Shown here piece after piece: positions 1 through 8,939 of a stretch of 64,000 nt of DNA. Source of the DNA: Sphingobium sp. 66-54 (GTDB taxonomy: Bacteria; Pseudomonadota; Alphaproteobacteria; Sphingomonadales; Sphingomonadaceae); NCBI GenBank assembly GCA_001899715.1, contig MKWI01000006.1, forward strand, positions 310,001-374,000, read 5' to 3'. The notes beneath the pieces are model-generated. The model was given only the letters and a program-made list of their open reading frames with translations. It ran no database searches and was not told the DNA's origin. A program made the position numbers and the translations under genes. How positions within the stretch are numbered: the stretch's first letter is position 1; each line of letters opens with the position of its first letter.

Positions 1-291
1 GCGTGGCGAGGCGACCGGATCGGCAGCGGGACATACAGCCTCGGCCTGCCGGACCAACTCCGGCGCAGGGAGATCGCGGCTGGCGAACAAAGGACGGCGC
101 GGCGGCGCATCGGGATGACGGTCCCGCCGGCGGCGCGGGAGAGCTTCGGCCGCAGCTTGCGCCGTGGCGGCATCGCGGAACCGACGGACCAGCGCGAGCC
201 AGTCTCCCGCCACACTGTGCAGCATCCGCAGAGCCGGTGGCCGTTCCCACCGAGTCTCCCCGCTCGCTTCCGTCATCGCTCTGGCGCTCAT
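1..291 (-). CDS. Hypothetical protein, N-terminal part (runs off the left edge)
   Basis: An open frame on the minus strand starts with ATG at 291 and stays open for all 97 codons to the window edge. A GGGGGA ribosome site lies six bases before the ATG. The visible peptide begins MSARAMTEASGETRWERPPA, has a mixed hydrophobic helix (LRMLHSVAGDWLALVRRF) and then an arginine/proline-rich stretch. I recognise no domain. The next gene, on the other strand, starts 144 bases away, so this gene has its own promoter region. The coding call rests on the start site and open frame only. Confidence 0.5.
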   Translation of the reverse strand, partial: MSARAMTEASGETRWERPPALRMLHSVAGDWLALVRRFRDAATAQAAAEALPRRRRDRHPDAPPRRPLFASRDLPAPELVRQAEAVCPAADPVASPR

Positions 292-435
292 TATGTCCCC
301 CAAATGCGTGCAACACCGATTCGCTAGCAGCATTTGGTAAACAGGATCGTAACGACCCTCTGCGCTGCTCACGCCCGCCGATTGACGCGCCTCGCACGCC
401 ATGCGACGCCTCCTCCGCCCGAGAGGAGGCATGTC

Positions 436-1398
436 ATGGCGATACCCGATCAATTGGCCCGAGGCCTGCGGTTGCCGGCGATCGGCGCACCGATGTTCAT
501 CGTCTCCAACCCGACGCTGGTGATCGCCCAGTGCACCGCCGGCATCATCGGCGCTTTCCCCTCGCTCAATCCGCGCGCGCCCGAGCGGCTGGACGGCTGG
601 TTGAAGGAGATCACGCAAGCGCTCGCCGCGCATGACACCGCCCACCCGGAGCAGCCGGCCGCACCCTATGCGGTCAACCTCATCGTCCACCGCTCCAATC
701 CGCACCTGATGGAGGATCTGGCGACCTGCGCACGCTTCAAGGTGCCACTGGTCATCACGTCGCTCGGCGCCAATGCGGAGGTAAACGACGCGGTTCACGG
801 CTGGGGCGGGCTGGTTTTTCATGACGTCATCAACCAGCGCTTCGCCCGCAAGGCGGTGGAGAAAGGCGCGGACGGGCTGATCCTCGTCGCCGCCGGGGCG
901 GGCGGCCACGCGGGGGCCCAATCGCCCTTCGCGCTGGTCGCCGAGACGCGGACCTGGTTCGACGGGCCGGTCGCCGTTTCCGGCGCAATCGCCACCGGCG
1001 CGGGTATTCTCGCCGCGCGGGCGATGGGTGGAGACTTCGCCTATATCGGTTCGCCCTTCATCGCGACGGACGAGGCGCGCGCCAGCGACGCCTACAAGCA
1101 GGGCATCGTCGCCGGCAGCGCGGCCGATATCATCTACTCCAGTTATTTCACCGGCGTTCGCGGCAACTATCTGCGCGCTTCGATCCTCGCTCAAGGGCTC
1201 GATCCTGACGCCCTGCCTGAGAGCGATCCTTCCGCAATGGACTTCGCCAAAGCCAGCGGCGCCAAAGCGTGGCGCGACATCTGGGGTGCCGGGCAAGGCA
1301 TCGGCTCGGTGACGGAGATCGCGCCTGCCGCCCGGCTGATCGGGCGACTCGCGAGCGAGTATGCGGCTGCACGGGCAAGATTGTGCAGCGAGGCGTAG
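436..1398 (+). CDS. Nitronate monooxygenase (2-nitropropane dioxygenase family)
   Basis: This 320-residue protein matches FMN-dependent nitronate monooxygenases, which oxidise nitronates to carbonyl compounds and nitrite and detoxify propionate 3-nitronate. The TIM-barrel hallmarks are visible: an N-terminal GAPMFIVSNP flavin strand, the GAGGHAG segment near the middle that corresponds to the catalytic His region, and a late phosphate-binding part around IATGAGILAARAMGGDFAYIGS. The frame is open further upstream, but the ATG at 436 follows a GAGGAGG site seven bases away, so I start there. It stands alone. The true substrate cannot be told from sequence. Confidence 0.88.
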   Translation: MAIPDQLARGLRLPAIGAPMFIVSNPTLVIAQCTAGIIGAFPSLNPRAPERLDGWLKEITQALAAHDTAHPEQPAAPYAVNLIVHRSNPHLMEDLATCARFKVPLVITSLGANAEVNDAVHGWGGLVFHDVINQRFARKAVEKGADGLILVAAGAGGHAGAQSPFALVAETRTWFDGPVAVSGAIATGAGILAARAMGGDFAYIGSPFIATDEARASDAYKQGIVAGSAADIIYSSYFTGVRGNYLRASILAQGLDPDALPESDPSAMDFAKASGAKAWRDIWGAGQGIGSVTEIAPAARLIGRLASEYAAARARLCSEA

Positions 1399-1553
1399 AG
1401 CTGGGTTTCTGCCGATGAATACGCTCGGGCGTAAGCGCGCTGCAAGGCTTTGCAAGACGGGCGACCGTCTCTCAGGCGGATCATCCTGCTGCTGCTCCAA
1501 CTTCGGGGAGCGCGAGGATACGGAGATATGAACGGCTTACCCCGAGGCAGGCC

Positions 1554-2483
1554 CTACAGATCCGCCAGCCCGTGTTTGGCCACATCCTCCTGCCCCAGCG
1601 TCACAAACTGATCGCGCAGCCAGCAGGCGGCAGGGCCGGGCGGGGTATCGCGCCGCCAGATGGCGGAGAAGCGGTAGATGCCGCCGGGATGATCCGGCAT
1701 GGCGAGGCGGAGCAACGTTCCCGCCGCCAGATCACCCTGGACCAGCGGCAACGGCATGTTGCCCCAGCCGATCCCCTCACGCAGCAGCGCGTGCTTGGCG
1801 CTGAGATCGGCGAGGCGCCAGCTATGGGGGCTGAGCACCGCGAAATCACGCCCTTCGGTGAAACGCGAGCGGTCGCTGAGGACGAGTTGGATATGGTTGC
1901 GCCCCTCGCCCGGCGGGATGGCGGCCATACGCGCGAGCCGATGGTCGGGCGCCGCCACCGGCACCATCACCACCGATCCGGCATCGACCCAGTCCACCCC
2001 CTCCACGCCGGCGACCAACGGCCCGGAGATACCGACCACCGCCTTGCGATCCAGCACCAGCGCCGCCACCGCGCCGAGCGCCTCGACATGCAGGCGCAAC
2101 GAGACGGTGGGGAAGCGTTCGCGGAAGGCACGCAGCACCCGGCCGACCCTCTCGCCCGGCAGCATGACGTCGACGGCGAGATCGACCTCGCTCTCCAACC
2201 CCTCCAGCAACCCTTTCACCTTGGCGCGCAGCCCGGCGACGCCATTGGCGAGCAGACGCGCCTCGGCGAGCACCGCGCGCCCGGCCGCGGTGAGCGTGGG
2301 TTTACGGGTACCTTGCCGTTCGAACAGGGTGAGGCCAAGCTGCGCCTCCAGATTGGCGATGGTATAGCTGACAACCGAGACGGCCCGGTTGAGCCGCCGC
2401 CCAGCCGCCGCGAAGCTGCCGCAATCCACCACGGCGAGGAACACGCGGAGCTGCTCGAACGTGGGAGTGCCAGGATCACTCAC
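1554..2483 (-). CDS. LysR-family transcriptional regulator
   Basis: This 309-residue protein has the LysR plan. An N-terminal winged helix-turn-helix (about residues 7-66, FEQLRVFLAVVDCGSFAAAG through LTLFERQGTRKPTLTAAG) precedes a periplasmic-binding-protein-like effector domain. It is transcribed away from the pirin gene, with 123 bases between the two starts. That divergent arrangement is typical of a LysR protein controlling its neighbour, so pirin and wrbA are the likely targets; this is inference. The effector is unknown. Confidence 0.9.
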   Translation of the reverse strand: MSDPGTPTFEQLRVFLAVVDCGSFAAAGRRLNRAVSVVSYTIANLEAQLGLTLFERQGTRKPTLTAAGRAVLAEARLLANGVAGLRAKVKGLLEGLESEVDLAVDVMLPGERVGRVLRAFRERFPTVSLRLHVEALGAVAALVLDRKAVVGISGPLVAGVEGVDWVDAGSVVMVPVAAPDHRLARMAAIPPGEGRNHIQLVLSDRSRFTEGRDFAVLSPHSWRLADLSAKHALLREGIGWGNMPLPLVQGDLAAGTLLRLAMPDHPGGIYRFSAIWRRDTPPGPAACWLRDQFVTLGQEDVAKHGLADL

Positions 2484-2606
2484 TTTTCAACTTTCTGGAA
2501 CTATTTAGTCGATATTATCCCGGTTTTCCGCAAAGCCTGCAAGCGCCATATGAGCGTCCGTAACGGGCTGGCGCCCCGACGGCGCCGCCCTTTGAGGAGA
2601 CCGCTC

Positions 2607-3305
2607 ATGATCGAACTGCGCCCCCTCGCCGGCCTTGGCGGCGACAATCTCGGCTGGCTGGACACCAAGCACCATTTCAGCTTCGCCAACTACCATGACC
2701 CCGAGCGGATGCACTGGGGCAATCTGCGCGTCTGGAACGACGACGCGATCCAGCCCGGCACCGGCTTCCCCCCGCACCCGCACCGCGACATGGAGATCAT
2801 CACCTATGTCCGCGAAGGCGCGATCACGCACGAGGACAATCTCGGTAACAAGGGCCGCACCGTGGCGGGGGACGTGCAGGTGATGAGCGCCGGCACCGGC
2901 ATCGCCCACTCGGAATATAACCGCGAGGAGGGGATCACCCGGATCTTCCAGATCTGGATCCTGCCGACCCGCACCGGCGAGAAGCCGAGCTGGGGCACGC
3001 GCACCTTCCCCAAGGGCGAGCGCGGCGGCCGTTTCATCACGCTGGCCTCCGGCTACGCCAATGACGACGACGCCCTGCCGATCCGCACCGATGCGCGGGT
3101 GGTCGGCGCCACCCTCAAGGCTGGCGAGACGGCGACCTATCCGCTCGGCAAGGCCCGCAAGGGCTATCTGGTGCCCGCCAGCGGCGCGGTCGAGATCGAC
3201 GGCGTGCGCGTCAATGCGCGCGATGGCGCGGCGATCGCCGACATGGAGACGCTGACCGTCACTGCGCTTGAGGACAGCGAGATCGTCCTGGTCGACGCCG
3301 CCTGA
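2607..3305 (+). CDS. Pirin family bicupin protein
   Basis: The 232-residue protein is a pirin (YhhW-like), an iron-binding double cupin; some bacterial members act as quercetinases, others interact with metabolic enzymes. The N-terminal cupin shows the metal-site residues in [12 protein letters not shown] and in the following [10 protein letters not shown] segment. The C-terminal cupin is shorter and lacks a comparable His cluster, as is usual. The frame is open far upstream, but that part is only the antisense of the LysR gene; the ATG at 2607 follows TTGAGGAGA. wrbA follows 76 bases later on the same strand, suggesting co-transcription. Confidence 0.9.
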   Translation: MIELRPLAGLGGDNLGWLDTKHHFSFANYHDPERMHWGNLRVWNDDAIQPGTGFPPHPHRDMEIITYVREGAITHEDNLGNKGRTVAGDVQVMSAGTGIAHSEYNREEGITRIFQIWILPTRTGEKPSWGTRTFPKGERGGRFITLASGYANDDDALPIRTDARVVGATLKAGETATYPLGKARKGYLVPASGAVEIDGVRVNARDGAAIADMETLTVTALEDSEIVLVDAA

Positions 3306-3381
3306 TCCAGAACACCGGCCCCGGAGCGCTCCAAAGCGCCTCCGGGACCTCCCCCATTCCAAACCCCAGGAGATCCAGAAA

Positions 3382-3981
3382 ATGGCAAAGGTTCTTGTGC
3401 TGTATTATTCCGCCTACGGGCACATCGAGCAGATGGCGCAGGCCGTCGCGCAAGGCGCGCAGGCGGCCGGGGCCGAGGTCGATATCCGCCGCGTGCCCGA
3501 ACTCGTGCCCGAGGAGGTGGCGCGTAACAGCCATTACAAGCTCGACCAGCAGGCCCCCGTCGCCACCATCGCCGAACTGGAGAATTACGACGCGATCGTG
3601 GTCGGCACCGGCACGCGCTTCGGCCGCCTCTCGTCGCAGATGGCGAACTTCCTCGATCAGGCCGGCGGCCTGTGGGCGCGCGGTGCCTTGAACGGCAAGG
3701 TCGGCGCCGCGTTCACCTCCACCGCCTCACAGCATGGCGGGCAGGAGACGACCCTGTTCTCGATCATCACCAACCTGCTGCACTTCGGCATGACGGTGGT
3801 GGGGCTCGACTATGGCTTCGCCGGGCAACTGGGGCATGACGAGGTCAGGGGCGGCGCCCCTTATGGCGCAACGACCATTGCCGGCGGCGACGGCAGCCGC
3901 CAGCCCGCCGAGAATGAGCTGGAAGGCGCCCGCTATCTCGGCCGCCGCGTGGCGGAGACGGCAGCCAAACTATTCGCTTGA
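3382..3981 (+). CDS. wrbA: NAD(P)H:quinone oxidoreductase, WrbA type
   Basis: The 199-residue flavodoxin-fold protein matches WrbA, an FMN enzyme that reduces quinones by two electrons and limits oxidative stress. The N-terminal FMN phosphate loop [12 protein letters not shown], the middle [13 protein letters not shown] loop and the [13 protein letters not shown] segment are all characteristic, and the length is normal. The start ATG follows CAGGAGATCC. It lies downstream of the pirin gene and opposite the LysR regulator, which fits a small redox-stress unit. Confidence 0.93.
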   Translation: MAKVLVLYYSAYGHIEQMAQAVAQGAQAAGAEVDIRRVPELVPEEVARNSHYKLDQQAPVATIAELENYDAIVVGTGTRFGRLSSQMANFLDQAGGLWARGALNGKVGAAFTSTASQHGGQETTLFSIITNLLHFGMTVVGLDYGFAGQLGHDEVRGGAPYGATTIAGGDGSRQPAENELEGARYLGRRVAETAAKLFA

Positions 3982-4117
3982 GATATGGAACGCGCGGGCC
4001 GGCGGTCCCGCGAGTTCTCATAAACGAGTGGGAGGCCGGGGGACGGGCCCCCATCCACCGACGCCAGCATAACCATATAGTTCCTCGCCGCCTTCGCTCC
4101 TGCCTGCCAACCCCGCC

Positions 4118-4606
4118 TCACCCCACCCTGCGCAGCACCTCCGCCTCGATTTCGACCGGCATGTCGTGCGGCAGCGCAGCCACGCCCACCGCCGTGCGGG
4201 CATGGGCGCCGATCTCGGGCCCGAACACATCCAGGATCAGATCGGTGAAGCCGTTGAGAACGGCTGGCGTTTGCGTGAATCCCGGTGCGCAGTTGATCAT
4301 GCCATGAACGCGGCACCAGCCGGAAATGCGGTCCAGGCTGCCGAGCGCACGCTTGAGACTGGCGAGCATCGAGAGCGCAGTGAGGCGGGCGGCCTCATAG
4401 CCTTGCTCGACCGATACCGCCTCGCCCAGCCGGCCGAATGGTCCGGCAACCGATCCATCAGGCATTTGCGGGCCATGGCCAGAGACATAAGCGCGCTCGC
4501 CGCGCACGTTCACCCACGGAAAGCGCAGTGTCACGCCCGGCGGCAGCGCAAGCGGCGCGGGCAGGATGAGACCCAGTTCGGCGAGCTTTTGGTCAGGACC
4601 GGACAT
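4118..4606 (-). CDS. RidA-like (YjgF/YER057c/UK114 family) protein
   Basis: This 162-residue protein is longer than canonical RidA (about 130) and matches the RidA-related group with an N-terminal extension such as KLAELGLILPAP. RidA proteins hydrolyse reactive enamine/imine intermediates; this subgroup is less well defined. The C-terminal ARTAVGVAALP segment carries the conserved Arg of the active cleft, and the ending VEIEAEVLRRV is typical. It stands alone on the minus strand, 50 bases after the DUF808 gene, with no clear partner enzyme nearby. Confidence 0.82.
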   Translation of the reverse strand: MSGPDQKLAELGLILPAPLALPPGVTLRFPWVNVRGERAYVSGHGPQMPDGSVAGPFGRLGEAVSVEQGYEAARLTALSMLASLKRALGSLDRISGWCRVHGMINCAPGFTQTPAVLNGFTDLILDVFGPEIGAHARTAVGVAALPHDMPVEIEAEVLRRVG

Positions 4607-4656
4607 GCCTGCTCCTCGTCAGTGAACAGCCACTATCCCGTCCGTCTGAACACGGG

Positions 4657-5580
4657 TCAAGCGCGGCCCCGCGCCCGCTGAACGGCATGCACGATCGTCA
4701 CCACCACCAGCCCGAGCAGCAGGCCGAAAACGGCGGAGAACAGCGCCCCGATCACCCAGCCCAGCACCGCATTGTGCGTCACCGCCTCGCTTGCCGCATG
4801 GATCGCATGGGGCAACGCGCCCAGCACCGTGCCGTCCAGCCCGTGCACGATAATGCCGCCGCCCACCCACAGCATCGCGATCATGCCGATAATCTCCAGC
4901 GCGTTGAGGATAACAGGCATAGCACGCACCAGCCCCCGACCCAGCCGATAGAGCGCCGGCGAGCCGGTGCTCGCGAAGTGCAGGCCGATATCGTCCAGCT
5001 TCACGATCAACGCCACTACGCCGTAGACGCCGGCCGTGACGAGCAGGCTGACGATGACCAGCGCGGCAGCCTGGGTAGCGACCGGGCGGCTCGCCACATC
5101 CGACAGTGCGATCGCCATGATCTCGGCGGAGAGGATGAGGTCGGTGCGGATGGCGCCGGAGACCTTGGCCTGTTCAAGCTGCGCGGGGTCGCCTTCGTCG
5201 TCCGCCCCCTCCTCGCCATGGCCGCCGCGCAGCCATTCGAGGATCTTTTCCGCGCCCTCGAAGCAGAGGAAGGTGCCGCCGATCATCAGCAGCGGCGTGA
5301 TCGCCGCCGGCAGGAAGGCACTCAGCAGCAGCGCCACCGGGAGCAGAATGAGCAGCTTGTTGCGCAGCGAGCCGAGCGCGATGCGCCCGATCATCGGCAG
5401 TTCGCGCTGGGGCGAGAAGCCGGTCACATAAGTCGGCGTCACCGCGGTATCATCCACCACCACGCCGGCCGCCTTCATGCTCGCCTTGCTGGCAGCGGCG
5501 GACACATCGTCGAGCGAGGCGGCAGCGAGTCGTGCGATAGCGGCGACATCATCGAGCAGGGCGGCAAGGCCGGAAGCCAT
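4657..5580 (-). CDS. DUF808 family inner-membrane protein (YedI-like)
   Basis: The 307-residue protein begins MASGLAALLDDVAAIARLAA, the typical opening of DUF808 proteins, which are multi-pass membrane proteins of unknown role. Several hydrophobic segments are visible, including around residues 84-110 (LLILLPVALLLSAFLPAAIT), a VVSLLVTAGVYGVVALIV segment, and a C-terminal VIGALFSAVFGLLLGLVVVT. I chose the ATG at 5580 because it follows GGAAGGAG; the longer frame upstream overlaps the palindrome near ung and looks non-coding. No function is known to me. Confidence 0.85.
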   Translation of the reverse strand: MASGLAALLDDVAAIARLAAASLDDVSAAASKASMKAAGVVVDDTAVTPTYVTGFSPQRELPMIGRIALGSLRNKLLILLPVALLLSAFLPAAITPLLMIGGTFLCFEGAEKILEWLRGGHGEEGADDEGDPAQLEQAKVSGAIRTDLILSAEIMAIALSDVASRPVATQAAALVIVSLLVTAGVYGVVALIVKLDDIGLHFASTGSPALYRLGRGLVRAMPVILNALEIIGMIAMLWVGGGIIVHGLDGTVLGALPHAIHAASEAVTHNAVLGWVIGALFSAVFGLLLGLVVVTIVHAVQRARGRA

Positions 5581-5695
5581 GGGCAGCGTTCTCCTTCCAG
5601 GAGGTGGAGCCCTTTCATGGCGGAAATCGCGGGCGCCGGAAAGTTTCCGCCTTTGTGAAGGCAAGGGCACGCCCCGTTGCCCTTTATCGCCCTGG

Positions 5696-5715
5696 GCTCC
5701 TGCCTTCGGAGGAGC
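5696..5715. repeat. Short palindrome of the GCTCCTGC..GCAGGAGC type
   Basis: GCTCCT and AGGAGC pair across a short insert in which CC and GG can extend the stem. It lies just past the stop of ung and in front of the DUF808 gene. It shares its core with the longer palindromes at 24023, 48353 and 62627, so it is probably a degenerate member of the same dispersed family; it could also act as a weak terminator for ung. Confidence 0.5.
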
Positions 5716-5724
5716 GCGTTGCTC

Positions 5725-6450
5725 TCAAGCGGCCGCGTCCGGCAGCGCCCAATCGATCGCGCCGCGCCCGTTTTCGGTGAGAAACGCGTTCGCCCGCGAG
5801 AAATGCCGGCAGCCGAAGAAGCCGTTATGCGCGGAAAGCGGCGAGGGGTGCGGCGCGCGCAGCACGAGGTGACGACCACCTTGCGCCACGTCGCGGATGA
5901 AGCCGGCTTTCTTCTGCGCATAGGAGCCCCAGAGCAGGAAGGCGACCGGCGCCTCCTGCTCGGCCACGCGCGCAATCACCGCATCGGTGAACCGTTCCCA
6001 GCCGCGATTGGCGTGGGCGCCGGCCTTGCCCATCTCGACGGTCAGCACGCTGTTGAGCAACAGCACGCCCTGCCGCGCCCAATGATCGAGATGGCCGTGG
6101 CGCGGGCGCGACAAGCCGAGGTCGCCGTGCAATTCCTTGAAGATGTTGACGAGGCTGGGCGGCGGCGGAACGCCGGGCAGCACGGAGAAACACAGGCCAT
6201 GCGCCTGGCCGGGGCCATGATAGGGGTCTTGCCCGAGCACCACTGCGCGCACCGCCGGCAGCGGCGTCAAGGTCAGCGCGTTGAACCAGTCGGCCCCGCG
6301 TGGGAAGATGCGCGCGCCCGCCTCCTTGCGATCGACGAGGAAGCGCTTGAGATCGGCCATGTAGGGCGCGGCGAACTCATCGGCGAGCGCATCGCGCCAG
6401 CTCGCGTCGAGCGCGGCGGGGATGGTGGGCGGAGCGGCGGTAGCGGCCAT
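5725..6450 (-). CDS. ung: Uracil-DNA glycosylase
   Basis: The 241-residue enzyme is family-1 UDG, which cuts uracil from DNA to start base-excision repair. The water-activating motif GQDPYHG is at residues 73-79 with catalytic Asp75, the uracil-binding LLNSVLTV is at 131-138, and the minor-groove loop HPSPLS at 201-206 carries the catalytic His. Length and order are normal. It lies between the DUF808 gene and the distal end of the flagellar block, with no sign of co-transcription with fliS. Confidence 0.97.
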   Translation of the reverse strand: MAATAAPPTIPAALDASWRDALADEFAAPYMADLKRFLVDRKEAGARIFPRGADWFNALTLTPLPAVRAVVLGQDPYHGPGQAHGLCFSVLPGVPPPPSLVNIFKELHGDLGLSRPRHGHLDHWARQGVLLLNSVLTVEMGKAGAHANRGWERFTDAVIARVAEQEAPVAFLLWGSYAQKKAGFIRDVAQGGRHLVLRAPHPSPLSAHNGFFGCRHFSRANAFLTENGRGAIDWALPDAAA

Positions 6451-6523
6451 GGCCGTTGCCTATCCCGCCCGGTCTCCACTGCCAAGGAGGAAGTGGGCGC
6501 CGTCCATCCGGCGCGCCGGTGGG

Positions 6524-6913
6524 TCAGCCGATCCGGCCCCAGGCGTCGGCGATGTCGGCGATGAACTGGCGCGCCTGCTCCATCGGCTCGGCGCGATGCT
6601 GCGCCGTGGCCTCCAGCACGCGCTTGCGGGCCTCGCGATAGATGACCGCGAGGTTGACCGCGATCTCGCCGCCGCGCCCGAAGTCCAGACTGGTCTCCAG
6701 CGCATGGAGAATGGCGAGAGCACGGGTCTGCCGATCGAGGCACTGGGCGCGGTCTCCGCCACGCAGCGCCAGCGCGGCGGCGTCGAGCGAGAGCAGCAAC
6801 TCGTCGAACAACATCTTCACCAACTGGTGCGGGTTCGCCCCTTCGGCGCGGCTGCCGGTATCGACCGCCGCATAGTGCCGGAGCGCCTTGGCGGGATGCT
6901 GACCCATATACAT
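6524..6913 (-). CDS. fliS: Flagellar export chaperone FliS
   Basis: This 129-residue helical protein matches FliS, the cytoplasmic chaperone that holds flagellin before export. The opening YMGQHPAKALRHYAAVDTGS and the ANPHQLVKMLFDELL segment are the family signature. It directly follows fliD (43 bases) on the same strand, the usual fliD-fliS order. The C-terminus is alanine/arginine-rich and less conserved. It is the last gene of the leftward flagellar block. Confidence 0.92.
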   Translation of the reverse strand: MYMGQHPAKALRHYAAVDTGSRAEGANPHQLVKMLFDELLLSLDAAALALRGGDRAQCLDRQTRALAILHALETSLDFGRGGEIAVNLAVIYREARKRVLEATAQHRAEPMEQARQFIADIADAWGRIG

Positions 6914-6956
6914 CTATCGTACCCTCGTTTCTGTTGTCGTTGGGGAAAAGCGGGGC

Positions 6957-8348
6957 TTAGTCCTTGCTGCCGTTCCAGACCTTGATCTGCTGCTCCAGAT
7001 AGGACTGTGTCGCCTTGAACGCGGTCAGCTTGGCCTGCATCGTGGAATAGGTCTTGGTGAGCTGTGCCGAATAATCGGTGCGCTGCTGGTCGAGCTTGTC
7101 GAGCTGCTTGGCGAGGCTGTCGCGCATCTTCTCATAGCTCGCCTGCGAAGCGGCCAGCGGCCCGTCGATGCCGTTGACATAATCGGTGACACTCTTGAGT
7201 GCGCCGGCGACGCCCGGATGATCGGCATCCTTGACCGCCGGGTTGAGCATCTGCGTCACCGCCTCGGGATCGGCCGCGAGCACGGCGTTGAGCCGGTTAG
7301 TGTCGAGGCTCAATGTGCCGTCGCGCTCGGTGCGCACGCCGATATCCGCCAGCGTCCGGTAAGGGCCGGTCGCCGAAAGCTGGGTGGAGACCAGGCCGGC
7401 AAGGCGGCGGGACATGTCGCGCACGCCGGAGTCGGAGGAGAGCAGGCCCGCGGTGTCGCTCCCCGAACCGGCGGCCGTCGCGCTGTTCAACGCCCGCTTG
7501 AGGTCGTTGTAGGCGCTGACGAATTCCTTGACGAGGTCGCTCATCGACGTTGTCGGCTGGTCGGTGGCAAGGGTGACGGTGGTGCCCGGTGCTGCCTTGT
7601 TAAGGTCGATACGCACGAAGGGGATCGCCCCCGTCACTTCGTTGGAGGCATATTCCATATCGACATTGTCGATGCGGATCAGCGCGTTCTGTGCGCTTTG
7701 GCTGATCGCCATGCCCCCCGCCGCACCGTCCCACGTGAAGCGCTGGAGATCCGCATCCGCGCCGGCGTCAGCCGTGAGGGTGAACGCCTTGTCCACGCCG
7801 GTTTCACCCTTGAGCACCAGCCGCGCACCGGACTGGTCGGTCACGATCGACGCGGTGACGCCGGCATTGGCCACGTTGATCGCGCTGGCAAGGTCGGTGA
7901 GCGTGTTGGCCGGCGCATCCAGCGTGATCGTCGTGCTGGTCGTACCCACGGTCAGCGTCAGGCTGCCGGTGCCGGCCACGTCCGTCGCCGCGCCGAGCGG
8001 CGCCGATTGCAGCACCTGGCTGCGGGCGAGCTGGAGCACTTCGATCTGCGCCGGCAAGCCCTTGGGCACGCCGCCCGCGATCAGGCTGACCGAGGCGATG
8101 GACGGATCGTTGGAAACGGGCTGGCCGTTATAGGCGCTGCTCTGGAGCAGCTCGGTCAGCGCCGTGGAGAAAGTGGTGAGCGAGCTTTTGGCCGAAGCCA
8201 GCGCCGAGATCCGCGCATTGTTGGTGCTCACGCGATCGTTGACCACGCTCTCCTTGGGCAGGAAGGTCGCGTTCACCAGATCCGAGACGAGCTGGGTTGT
8301 GTTGAGCCCCGAGCCGATCCCCAATGCACTTGCGATGTCGATTGCCAT
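6957..8348 (-). CDS. fliD: Flagellar filament cap protein FliD
   Basis: This 463-residue protein is the hook-associated protein 2 that caps the growing filament and folds flagellin into place. The N-terminal region (DIASALGIGSGLNTTQLVSD) and the C-terminal coiled-coil region ending in LTAFKATQSYLEQQIKVWNG are the FliD_N and FliD_C signatures. The ATG at 8348 lies just downstream of a FliA-like promoter at 8372-8398 and follows GAAGGGACAAGG. Expression as a late flagellar gene is therefore likely. Confidence 0.95.
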   Translation of the reverse strand: MAIDIASALGIGSGLNTTQLVSDLVNATFLPKESVVNDRVSTNNARISALASAKSSLTTFSTALTELLQSSAYNGQPVSNDPSIASVSLIAGGVPKGLPAQIEVLQLARSQVLQSAPLGAATDVAGTGSLTLTVGTTSTTITLDAPANTLTDLASAINVANAGVTASIVTDQSGARLVLKGETGVDKAFTLTADAGADADLQRFTWDGAAGGMAISQSAQNALIRIDNVDMEYASNEVTGAIPFVRIDLNKAAPGTTVTLATDQPTTSMSDLVKEFVSAYNDLKRALNSATAAGSGSDTAGLLSSDSGVRDMSRRLAGLVSTQLSATGPYRTLADIGVRTERDGTLSLDTNRLNAVLAADPEAVTQMLNPAVKDADHPGVAGALKSVTDYVNGIDGPLAASQASYEKMRDSLAKQLDKLDQQRTDYSAQLTKTYSTMQAKLTAFKATQSYLEQQIKVWNGSKD

Positions 8349-8371
8349 GCACCTTGTCCCTTCAGGGGCTT

Positions 8372-8398
8372 ATAACGGCGCCACGACGGCCGGCTTTA
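8372..8398 (-). promoter_or_regulatory. FliA (sigma-28)-like promoter of fliD
   Basis: On the minus strand TAAA (8395-8398) is followed after exactly 15 bases by GCCGTTAT (8372-8379). The enterobacterial FliA consensus is TAAA, 15 bases, GCCGATAA. Six of the eight -10 positions agree. Transcription would start about 15-20 bases before the fliD ATG. No fliA gene is in the window, so the factor is inferred. Confidence 0.6.
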
Positions 8399-8445
8399 GG
8401 AGACGATCCGGCAAAAACGACCCGGCAATCCATCCGGCCGGATGC

Positions 8446-8880
8446 TCACTGGAGGACGGCTTCCACGCTGACATGCGGCGCGTTGGCCTGCGCGGCGCGC
8501 GCCTGCGCGGCCTTCTGCGCGAGCGACTGGGCGACCTGCGCGACGAAGGCGAGCATCTGCGGATCGGTCGGCGGCATGGGCAGCACGATCACGGGCTGCG
8601 GCATCAGCCCCATCAGCGCCGAATCCGCATGCGCGACCTGCTCATCGGCAGGCCGGCGGCGGGGCTGGAGATCGGCCAGCACATTGGCGATATCGGCGCG
8701 CAACCGCGCATAGGTCGCCGAAATGGCAGACCGCTCCGCCGCGTGCGGATCGACCTGGACATGGGCTTGCGCTTGTGCCTGCGCCGACCCGGCGCCCGAC
8801 GCGGCCTGCACGACGAGGCGGTGGTCCGCCACGCGGGACACCGAAGGCACCGGATCCGTCCGGGACAGAAACTCGTTCAT
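8446..8880 (-). CDS. Hypothetical protein in the flagellar block
   Basis: The 144-residue product is not recognised. It opens MNEFLSRTDPVPSVSRVADH, has an alanine/glutamine-rich stretch (AQAQAQAHVQVD), a predicted helix with arginines (ATYARLRADIANVLADLQPRRR), a PQPVIVLPMPPTDP stretch, and an alanine-rich helical tail (FVAQVAQSLAQKAAQARAAQ). No signal peptide or membrane segment is evident. It lies between flhB and fliD on the same strand. A FliA-like promoter at 8913-8939 precedes it, so a late flagellar or motility role is a reasonable inference. AGGA lies 10 bases before the ATG. Confidence 0.7.
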   Translation of the reverse strand: MNEFLSRTDPVPSVSRVADHRLVVQAASGAGSAQAQAQAHVQVDPHAAERSAISATYARLRADIANVLADLQPRRRPADEQVAHADSALMGLMPQPVIVLPMPPTDPQMLAFVAQVAQSLAQKAAQARAAQANAPHVSVEAVLQ

Positions 8881-8912
8881 GACGCATCATCCTGATAGCG
8901 TCCCCTGAACAA

Positions 8913-8939
8913 AGAACGGACGAGTGCAACTAAGCTTTA
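8913..8939 (-). promoter_or_regulatory. FliA (sigma-28)-like promoter overlapping the flhB stop
   Basis: On the minus strand TAAA (8936-8939) is followed after 15 bases by TCCGTTCT (8913-8920). The -10 octamer is identical to the one I see before fliC. The -35 element includes the flhB stop codon. It points at the 144-residue unknown gene, with a predicted leader of about 25 bases. Confidence 0.5.

Noticed and set aside
1572-2606. A long N-terminal extension of the pirin gene
   Set aside because: The extra 345 codons are antisense to the LysR gene, and a good ribosome site precedes the ATG at 2607.
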